From Kappaphycus alvarezii (lineage: Eukaryota; Rhodophyta; Florideophyceae; Gigartinales; Solieriaceae), in assembly GCA_002205965.3 (NCBI GenBank), contig NADL03000659.1, forward strand, positions 620,001 through 684,000: a DNA stretch of 64,000 nt, written 5' to 3'. Under the pieces are notes generated by a model, which was not told the origin of the DNA, ran no database searches, and saw only the letters and a list, made by a program, of their open reading frames with translations. This document shows, one piece after another, positions 55,340 through 64,000 of this stretch (the stretch's first letter is position 1; every line of letters starts with the position of its first letter). Made by a program: the position numbers and the translations under genes.

Positions 55340-58300
55340 GTTGGCGCCATTTATTAGAAATTATTTTTCGTCTAAACCGGTGTTTGTACGAAAAATCTGC
55401 TGTATTCCACATACTTCGTGTACGTCTTACAACTTTGCTACGTGTGCTACGCTTTTTAGAATTTTCTACGAAAGTTCTCGCAGCGAGAACTCTTTAATGA
55501 ATAGAAGAATTTTCATTTGCGCTTGCTGGTGAATCCTGTGAGTCAGGGGTAATAGATAATCCCCTCTTACAGGATACTGCAGTATTAACTCTTTCTATGC
55601 CTCAACAATACCCCTATATACTCTATAGCCCTATGTACCCCTAATCCATTCAGATTGAAGTAAACTATTATGTGGGACGATGGGATGCCAACAAGGCGAT
55701 CAGCCTTATGTGCGCACAAAGGTATAAACGCAATTTAACCGTCAACATCCTTTAGGTAAGGAACACAGACAATTCTTTACTTTTGATTGCAGTGAAAATT
55801 TCATAAACATAAGAAAGAATTTTGAAGAAAAATTCAGGAGGAAAAAGGAGGTTCGAGAAATGAATTTCGATGTAAAACTCTTTGATATGTCTGAATATGT
55901 TATCCTTAATTCTATTATAACGGAATTATTTTGCAAAAATCATTGCCATCATTAGATTTGTGCAAAAAGACAACAAATCGTACAAATAGATATTGTACTA
56001 ACCCTTAAGTATCAGAATAGGTACTCTTAAACTAAATGACTATCCGAAAGCGATGGGAAGAAATGGAGTTTTTTTCCGGGAATTATAGCAAAAACCTCGG
56101 AGATATATTTTGAGGAAACGTTGAGGAATTGGCTCCATAAGTTTCCCTCTACTGACTGAAGAGCTGAAAGAGTCCTACACTGAAGGTAAGGTGGATTCAT
56201 TTTCAGATGAAACTCAAAAAAGTGCCGAGCCCTGTCAAACTGAGCTAGGTTCATCGGTGTGAACAGTGAATGCTAGTCCGGGATATAATCGAGTACAGAA
56301 AATGTCCTACATTAACCATAGAGGGAACTAGGCTATCAACTCTCAGGTACTATAGACACCGGATTGAATTTTTGGTCATATATTTGGGCAAATTGAAGGT
56401 AGGTGGCATAATTAGACACAATATGCAAGATCTAGAATTAATAGTGAGCTAAAAGATGTATCGCATTTGATTGGCAACCAATTTTGCATCTATACAGACA
56501 TTGGATAAACTGAAGGTCTTTCCTTTTTTTGTAGGGGGTTAATTTACTGTGGTAGATATGTGGGTTGGTATCCAGTAAATTTGTACGGGAGCGTAGATAT
56601 CGTATAATTGTCAAGCCAATTGCGAAACCGTACGATGCGTCGAAAGCTGCGGATGGCACTCCAATCTACCAGAAGGTGGAAGGGAGGCCAGCCAGGTCTT
56701 TCCTTGAGGTTCTATATCAGAGACCTTCTCATAACAACTGTCAGAAATATTTTAACAATGCTATGTCGAAAGTTCTAGTTACAGTTTGATGTACACTTAA
56801 GGAAGTGAAATTTTACTGGAGTATGAGAGAATTTAAGAGAAAAATACGGACTGTAAAGTCATCTGCGGCATTAATTAAATTCTTCACCCTATCAATATGC
56901 AATCACAGAAGCTGCTTCTACCCAAACCGAGTTTTTTAGTACCACCATTTGCATTTCTTCAAGCTTAGAAAAGTTCCTGGATTCTGAAAAAAACACAGAA
57001 TCATTATTTATTTGAAGAACCAGGGCCAAACGCAACAACAAGGCGCATAGTAGGCATTGGAAAAACGCTAAATAGTCATAAGGAAGAAGTAAAAACCTTA
57101 AAAAAAGCAGTTAACTCTATTTCTCTGCAATTTGAAGCACTGCATCATTAAAATAACCTTTTAAGGTATAGATTAGTACTTTATCCTCTATCTTCCTTCT
57201 ACCCGGCACGGTATAGTTCATTCTTATTCTTTTGCTCAGGATGCATGATTTCTAATCATATTTTCTGTTTTTTAGTTATCCTGGCATTATCAGAAAGCTG
57301 AGGGGCAGCTGCATACATAAAGATATCGCCTTGTAGAGAATTAATCGCAGGTTCTCCACGACGGCGCTTTTTGAAAGGTGTTTCCTCGCTCAGAAGACAT
57401 TATCATATACTCTCTATGCGCTGTAAATTCTTTCTGCTTCACTGTTCGAGCGCAAACAATTTACGCCAATTTCGGTTCCTACGCATTTCTTTTTCTGCAT
57501 ATTTCCACCTAGTGCTCTTTAGTTCATTGAACTCATCACTTTGTTCTTTAAAAGCGCCCGGTAGCGCACGGTAGCGCCCGATAGCTCCTAAATACTTCCA
57601 AATTCACCTTCTATTCCAATAATTCTCTGATCAGCGTTATCAAACCTGCTAAAGCGCTGCTAAATACAATCATAACTCTCTTGAATGGGCTTTTAAGTGA
57701 CATTAAAGAGTATGATTTTGCGCATCTCTCGCTCTTTCCTCTGCAATATCGAACCTCTCCTTCGTTGCCCCGTTCGGTGCAATGTGCGCCTGCGCCATAG
57801 AAAGTTCGCGAGTGATGATCAGTTTATCGTGCGCAGTGGTCTTTTGTATGGGGTTTATTCACGCCCCCACAGATGAATATAGATTTGCTTCTATTGTACA
57901 GAGTAACTGAGTGCTGGGGTACTGAGGCTGAGATCTTAGTGAAAGGTTTCCTGTTCTATGCTTGACTTATTTCTGCGTCGGAAAGTTTTTCAATAGAGAT
58001 AATTATAAGGGAAAAGGTCCTTGAATCGGAGACTGTAGGGAGATATATGAAGAGAGCATGAAGACGCTGGGAGGTTTGGTTGACTGAAACCTTTGGAGTG
58101 TCTTGGACAGTTATTACGAAAAAAGTGCAGTATTAACTGAAATAAAGTAATTTTTCAGAATACTGCAATTCGGCTCATGCAGAGTAGCAAAGTTTTTGCA
58201 ATAATTTTTTCGTACTGAAGCTTCATTACGGAATTTTCTATTTTTTGCTCCCTTAATTTACATAATATATTAAAGGAATGCCTCTTAAGTATTTACTTTA

Positions 58301-60550
58301 CTTCAATATACTGTAAATTCATATTTGGCTCGATCAGCATCGGAACAGAAAGCATGGTCTAAGAAAAATACGGTAGTTTACATCAACTGGGTTTGATAAT
58401 GAAGAGGACTATCGAGCACTGATGATCTTGAGAGCTCGGAAACAAACTGCAGTAGAAGGATATCTTTGAGGGTATGATTAACCACGGTCTGAAATGTACG
58501 TAGCAAGGGTATTGGTTGCAGGCGAAGCAAGAAGGAATGAAACAATGATCCGCGACAGATGGTTCGAGTTGCTTCGGAGAAATGCTTCGCCCCGGTCACG
58601 AGGTAATTTACAGTTGGATTCTTAAGTGCTCTGATGTTCAAGAGTTGTATTCGCTGCCGTAGGCAGCGGTAGAAAGTGTGATTTTCCTGATATATGGGGC
58701 ATTTTCACAGAAACTCTAATAATAAAAGCCGGGAGTAAATCATTTCCCTCGCATAACCACCAACAACTGCCAGGCCAAATCCAAAATTATTTACCAGCGG
58801 AGGCCCTTACGAACGGGAAGCATGCCGTCTATAGCAGTTTACATTGTTCAAATCTGACCACAACGCGATACTTCTTCTTCCTGGATTCTCGAACAAAGGT
58901 CAAAAATAAGAAACATGAGACATAGTCCACGTCGCAGTTATGAACACTCTTCCGTACCTCTCTCACAACACGCCATTGCCTTAGTACCATTATTACCGAA
59001 CTTAAACAGTTGCCTTCACGCCGGCTTACAGTATGTCTAGATGGAAAAGAAAATTCCTTAACCATCGTATCGCGAGGGTCTCTCAGCACACGTAGCGTAA
59101 GATCATCAACACGTTCGCTCACAGACTGTACCAATAACTGTAATATAGCGAGGCGGCAATTTAAAAGAAAAAAATAATTGTAGCCTCAGGCCGCACTGAG
59201 CCCTCCGGTCTGAGTTCCCAGGAGCTTGCTACTACTGGCACTGACACTTCCAACTCGGGTGAAGGCCGCAGCCCGAGCGACAACGGCAGAAGCAGACTCC
59301 CACATGATTCCGACATGCAGCTTAAAGTCCACAACAAAGGGTTCTGAGGTAACCTTGGCGAATGCTAGACGGAATTTTTAGAAGACTACTCCCAAATCTC
59401 TCTAGTATATGGCCTAAGCTTTTCGAAAACTCCACTACCTCCCCAAACTCCTTGAATAATACGCTAGAATATTTTACCTTGTTGAGGTTAAGATGTAAGC
59501 GCGGACCTAATAACAAGTCGTAGACACAAAAAAGGAGTACAAATCTCCACTCAGGTAAATAATCATCAAGAAATACCGTAATAAGATACGTGTTTTCAGA
59601 CCTTGTTAAAAACGATGTATAACTCTCGGCATTTTTTGTTTAATTTAGTTATTTGGACACATGCTCATCATTTAGATCACCCTTCCGGTGCCAACATCCA
59701 ACCGTAGTGATTCCCACAAGATTTAATTCAATTGGAACGCCAAAGCGGGGTTCTTATGGTTACATGAGCCTCTCAATTGTGTTGAAATACGCAAATTTTC
59801 GTTCAAATGATTTACAGCGAGGTAGAGGCAGCTCTTCTGCAGTATAAAGAAGCCAAGCTAGTCATAGAGAGAGAAAACTCGCTCAGTTGACGCCCCTCAT
59901 GACAAAAAAAAGCCAGTAAGACCAAAAGAATTACAGTTACAGATATAACCCCAAGCACGTGTGAGTTCGGCAAGAAACCTGCACAGAGGACCTAAAGTGA
60001 GCCTCTTTACATAGCTTTCTGCTTAAAAGTTTGGGGATAGAGGACAAATGCTTAAGAATTACAAGAACTATCCGAATTATGACCAGTGTCACGCAAGGAA
60101 GCTCGAATATTGCGGCAAAAAAAGGAATCTAAAAAGCAAGTCGTGAATATTTTCTTGGAGTAACTTTGCAGAAAGCTTGACAACCAACTCGTTGCCGCTG
60201 AGGCTACTGTCCAGGATGAGTAGCACAATGAAGATAACTTATTGCAACCCGCGCTTCGTCGCGAGCATGATACCGAAATCCCAGGTTAATCTGCCTCGAG
60301 TATCTTGGAAACATATTTTGATATTGACTCAGATCCAAATGATTTCCTCATCACTGATTTTTCATAGAATACTCCGATTGAGCAGTAATTTAAAGGCTGT
60401 TGCATGAGCACAGGCGCTCAAGCGATATTTTTCAGCCAGATTCAAGAAAAATCTTACTGTGATCTTCTGGAAACAGTTCTTAAAAGCGTCTTGAAGGGAA
60501 GTAATTGGCATTTTACATTCGGTGAGGCCAAAAACAAGGCAAGGGAAACA
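55340..60550. other. Unresolved region with short frames
   Basis: No family recognised. Coding-like but unidentified pieces are plus 56565-56789 (KPIAKPYDASKAADGTPIYQ), minus 58378-58641 and minus 58829-59134 (RQWRVVREVRKSVHNCDVDY). A short tandem repeat of GGTAGCGC type lies at about 57550-57587. The last 1-2 kb should contain the gag of the copia that follows, but I could not recognise it. Confidence 0.35.
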
Positions 60551-60784
60551 TTTCCATTAGAATTCAGGTCCGTCCAAGCTCTTTGTTCTCCTTTACAGCA
60601 GAAATGGTTTAGGTCCATGTACTGCTACAATTGTGAATAAATTTTGTAACGCAGTCAGAGCTCATCTTCGACTTAACGGAAGATGTAGTAAGCTTCAAGG
60701 ATGATAGATGGACTCTTCGCCTAGGGTGGAAGCGCGGTCATTTGTAGATCGAGTTGTGCGTGATAATCTTCTTTACATCAGCTG

Positions 60785-61480
60785 AGGTCCGAATGAGTCA
60801 TATTCACATCCAATACCCACACCATGCGAAGCTATACGCCATGATGAGACGTGCTACCTCTGATTAAATATCACCTGTGCTCTTGAAGGATCTCTATTGC
60901 ATCACTGCAGAATGCGAAGTACTTAAGCGCTAATCCGTCAAACTCAATAGGTTCAGAGTATTTTTGTGTCACTAATATTTCTTCTTCAACAGAACAGTAT
61001 CCTGTACATCATAAAACTACTAAAAGATGCAGTCCATAATATTTTCGAAACGGACACAATTTTCAGCACAAGATGATTTCTACAAATCAAGTGTTCCGCG
61101 GGTGTGTGTACTGCTTTCATGCCCATATGGGTCTAGATATACTTGTAGTTACGCAACAAAATCGCCGTGGACCAAAGAGGGTAGTTTGAATTCCTAGAGC
61201 GGAAAAGATAAGTGCAGGTACTGGAATCTCGTAAAATCCATCTGAGGTAGAGAATCTCAACGCTCTGGGAGTCGGAAGATACATCATTCTTACCCCGTCG
61301 AATCTTCAACAAAATAATTGGCGAAGCTCCTCGCATACAACGATATTTGGCACTGCACCTGGCAGAAGAGGCGTTCAACGATACAATCGGACCACCCGGA
61401 TGCACTGGACGGCAAAAGTTTCAATCAAATTTGGTATTTGGCATAAATATCACAGAATTTCTATCCCCGCTCGACCTGCA
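60785..61480 (+). pseudogene. GAG-pre-integrase and integrase of second copia
   Basis: RMSHIHIQYPHHAKLYAMMR (about 60790-60850), ISPVLLKDLYCITAECEVLK and LNRFRVF follow the GAG-pre-integrase HLxxGHPxxxKL...C motif, with the first His-rich pair altered. In shifted frames from 61140 on, LRNKIAVDQ, then LAEEAFNDTIGPPGC (about 61357-61400) and LVFGINITEF match the integrase core and its C-terminal NDTxGPxG..PxLLVFG segment. There are four or more frame changes. Confidence 0.7.
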
Positions 61481-62150
61481 AAGAGATAAAAAGATTTTCG
61501 AGCCGCAAGGTTAGCAGAAATTCGCGGATTGAAGGAACGAAAGGTTTGGAAAGTCATATCGATATCCATGGTTCTTCCAAACGCTAACATTCTAGGAGGA
61601 AGATTCGTTCTGTCATTAAAGACAGTCAGGATCCAGGATCGAAAGGAAAAATTGAGATAAATTTGCAAGGTCAAAAAGACATGGACAAACCCTTTATGAT
61701 TCAATAAGGCTCCACGCTTCTTTCGTCCTCTATTCGACTGACAATTTCGTTCGCAACCGTCAATGGATTCAAAATATTTCCACATCATGTCAATCAATCA
61801 TATGTACAGAATATGGAGAAAATTACAGGAAGAATATTCATCATACAAACGAGGGAAGACATCAACTTTTTGGGTTTCACGGACGAAGAAATTTTGGATT
61901 TGATCAAGCCACTCTACGGCAAGCTCGACGCCGATGAATATCGGAGAGTTACAATTCAGCTCCACGTTGGAAAGGATCCAGGCATTTCACCAGCACAAAG
62001 CGACCGCTCTACGTATCTCAAAGTCTAAGATGGCGAACTCGAAGGAGTTATGGGATCTATGTTGATGATGACATGTATGAAGGGGAAAGGACTCGAAGAG
62101 ATGACCGAGAAAATTCTTAATAATCTATATTCGAAAGCAAGGTTATATTA
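61481..62150 (+). pseudogene. Reverse transcriptase of second copia
   Basis: Segments: LAEIRGLKERKVWKV (about 61508-61550), VLPNANILGGRFVLSLKTV (about 61571-61627), a KPFMI stretch, then a 71-codon frame from 61813. That frame has FIIQTREDINFLGFTDEEIL, DLIKPLYGKLDADEYRRVTI and QLHVGKDPGISPAQSD. The catalytic YVDD is at 62058-62069, one frame off from the preceding GVMGS. The polymerase would copy the element RNA; frame breaks make it inactive. Confidence 0.85.
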
Positions 62151-62289
62151 GAACATATATTTCTTTGGAACAGTTATAAAACGAGATTAAGCCTAAAGAA
62201 TTAAAAATTAGCCAGTGGCAACACGCGATTCGGCTCCAAACTGTACCCGATAATTGTAATTTCGTTGAATTCTGAAAGTACCAAGCATC

Positions 62290-62930
62290 TTTAGCACGGA
62301 TGTCGAATACTAACTCTGAGCTTTGCTATTTCAATAACCGAATTGTGCCAGTCACCGGGGAGATATTTTCCAAGGAAAAATTGACAGAGTCCAACAAAGC
62401 AGTCAATGAAGCAAAGAAAAGTAAAGTGAATGTTCTGAATCACGAGCCGTTAGACTTGAACTAGCTCTGTCTGAAGGTCTACGCTGAAGCGGCTTTCCAG
62501 AAAAACGAGAACTTTCATAAAAATTGTATTTCTGAACGTGATTACTGATAAGTTGGAAAAATCACATGCAGCCGACCAATACAGCAATAAATCGAAGCTA
62601 TTTTTCTGATGAATAATGGCTAGAGAGGATTATTCTTTCTCAGATGGATGTGATAGGTTTTTCTACTCCAAAAAGATTTGTAACGCATGCTTGGCATCAA
62701 AATTCCTCTTGATTGTCTGACGGAATCCAAGCGTCTGTTTGATACTATTACAAGAGGACAGATTAACACCGAGAAACGTCTGATGATTGATGTTTGCGCT
62801 ACCCACCACGCTTACAAGAACAAATAGATCAATCAAATCAGAGTAATTGGCTCTGCGGACAATCCGCTGCTGGTCTTTCAAAGTTGGAGAATACTGTGTG
62901 CCTCAAAAATCTTCTGTTGGTCGGTATCGA
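62290..62930 (+). pseudogene. RNase H of second copia
   Basis: SNTNSELCYFNNRIVPVTGE (from about 62302), NKAVNEAKKSKVNVLNHEPL and LCLKVYAEAAFQKNENF (about 62467-62515) carry the first catalytic region, normally YxDASF, with Asp to Glu. Later, LGIKIPLDCLTESKRLFDTI and TEKRLMIDVCATHHAY (about 62690-62815) hold the third Asp region (normally TDSK) and the conserved EKRLMIDI helix. A final SADNPL corresponds to the usual xxxNPADxLTK. Confidence 0.85.
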
Positions 62931-62939
62931 CTGTTGCGT

Positions 62940-64000
62940 TCTGAGTCAATGGGTAGTGAGCTCAGAGAAGGCCCCCTAAACCAGAATGGGGATTGAGACT
63001 CATACTGTCCCGATGCGACGCCATTGGCCTGCTCGTTTCGTATAAAACTAATCACTCATTATGTCTGTGAATTTTACGCTGACAGACCTACTCTTTTGTG
63101 AAGAGCTACCTGAATGTTTTACGTTGATCACAGTGAAGCCCTAGACGTGATAGCCATAGCCACCTATGATCACAACGCCCAACTGAAACGCTACTAGATG
63201 CCTGTGCGAATCGTAGCAGTGGCGGTGCGTAACAGGCCTCATTGTGCGGTATGTACTCTTCTAGGAATCAGAAGGTTGCCAGGGATGGCGCACCACGAGA
63301 ATCAAAGGCGATGGGTTGGAACCAAAGGCCAGGGTAGCGAGAGAGTTTGTCGGAGGGCGGTACAAGGTATCAAAAGAGCTTGCGATTGTTGTCTTAGACC
63401 TTGCGTCGATAGGCTTCGCAGCGGTGCTTGTAGCGGCTTTTGTCGTTTTTGTGACGGAAGCGGATGTACAAGGCGAAAAGGTGGTGACTTCATAGGTGAT
63501 TTGCTGCTCCCAGGGTCTAATGAGTGGAAGAGCGGGGTGTGAAAAATATCTAGTGGTCGCAGATCGGTGATAAGAGCTACGAGCGAATCTCTAATTTTTA
63601 GTGCGACGGTTAGGAAATATTTTAGTCTCTATCTTTTTTCCTAAAGTGAAACTAAATTGTGATATAATACTTTACTCGAGTCCACAGTTTATGTTGATTT
63701 TGATTTATGGAGGAAACTTATTTATCTACTTTTTTGGTCCTACTTGCACCGTATTCATGGTAGTATATTTTCATGTCCTACAATTGTAATTTATAATTTG
63801 CTGGATATAATTACTACATTTTTGTTGTCTGCAAAATTATGATTTGGATGAATGCCTGCCAAGAGAATGCTTTTATATTTGTTGCCGGACCTGAATTAGG
63901 TCTACACAAACTATTGAACTGTTACCTGTCTTTTTGGTAGCAGATTTACTCTCGCCTAAGGTTTACTGCGAATGATGTAATACTTGAGCCCTGCGAAAAC
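62940..64000. other. Right end of window, no gene recognised
   Basis: A GC-richer block (63180-63540) is open on both strands; the plus-strand frame is Cys/Arg-rich (RACDCCLRPCVDRLRSGACS) and the minus one Pro/Gln/Leu-rich. Neither is recognised. From 63560 on the sequence is AT-rich. The second copia's 3' LTR may lie here, but its partner is not identified. Confidence 0.35.

Larger units (their letters stand above)
60404..62930 (+). mobile_element. Decayed copia retrotransposon of a second lineage
   Basis: Plus-strand pol in copia order: a protease-end region (about 60560-60700), GAG-pre-integrase, integrase, reverse transcriptase and RNase H, with many stops and one-base shifts. The motifs are of the type seen in fungal, oomycete and other protist copia elements (VLPNANILGGRFVLSLK; KPLYGxxD; SKRLFDTIT). 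They differ strongly from both other copia elements in the window. No LTRs were found. Confidence 0.85.

Noticed and set aside
55144..55350. Thr/Pro-rich minus-strand frame
   Set aside because: It is the reading of a G-rich minisatellite; repeat-driven openness without domain.
61133..61797. Minus-strand frames of 90 and 115 codons
   Set aside because: They oppose clear plus-strand copia integrase and reverse transcriptase motifs and are shadows.
1..64000. CRISPR array or prokaryotic defence island
   Set aside because: No regularly spaced repeats, no dense operons, and all recognised genes are eukaryotic transposon or glycosyltransferase types.

Overview
The window looks like eukaryotic nuclear DNA from a repeat-rich, intron-poor genome. 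It carries one recognisable host gene, a GT47 exostosin-like glycosyltransferase, amid the remains of at least eight transposable elements of seven kinds: piggyBac-like (two copies), a piggyBac-tipped MITE (two copies), Ty1/copia of at least two lineages (three copies), Ty3/gypsy, PIF/Harbinger, a pogo-type remnant and a GHTKN-type transposase remnant. No rRNA, tRNA, CRISPR array or bacterial operon was seen. The piggyBac and second copia lineages resemble types I associate with oomycetes and other protists, and the GTAC-rich hairpins and exostosin gene would fit an alga or stramenopile. The species cannot be settled from the sequence alone.

Layout: 0-3.7 kb holds a GTAC hairpin, a decayed GHTKN-type transposase and a decayed piggyBac-like transposase. 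3.9-11.5 kb is an AT-rich desert. A small GC-richer pogo-like remnant lies at 11.5-12.0 kb. AT-rich DNA at 12-14.5 kb carries one arm of a 2.7-kb-spaced inverted repeat with unrecognised coding-like content. 15.1-17.7 kb is a minus-strand copia fragment. 19.46-24.46 kb is a structurally complete but mutated copia with 214-bp LTRs, interrupted inside its reverse transcriptase by a 441-bp MITE. 25-36.6 kb is the most host-like part: an acidic-tailed small protein, unrecognised minus-strand frames, the exostosin gene and most of the GTAC-rich repeats. 36.6-38.8 kb is a second MITE copy abutting a piggyBac-like element with identifiable ends. 39-47 kb is mixed repeats around a minus-strand gypsy pol remnant. 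47.2-52.5 kb is a second AT-rich desert. 53.4-53.9 kb is a Harbinger remnant. 60.5-62.9 kb is a plus-strand copia pol remnant of a different lineage.

The most coherent biological story is the MITE/piggyBac pair. Both have ends starting TGTCTA or TGTCCA, both sit at CTAG, and both carry a subterminal CATATG-centred palindrome. This suggests that a piggyBac-like transposase with CTAG rather than TTAA target use mobilised the MITE. Almost every coding remnant, including the exostosin gene, is broken by one-base frame changes, several at homopolymers. This may be real decay or uncorrected sequencing error, and should be kept in mind when reading any broken gene here.
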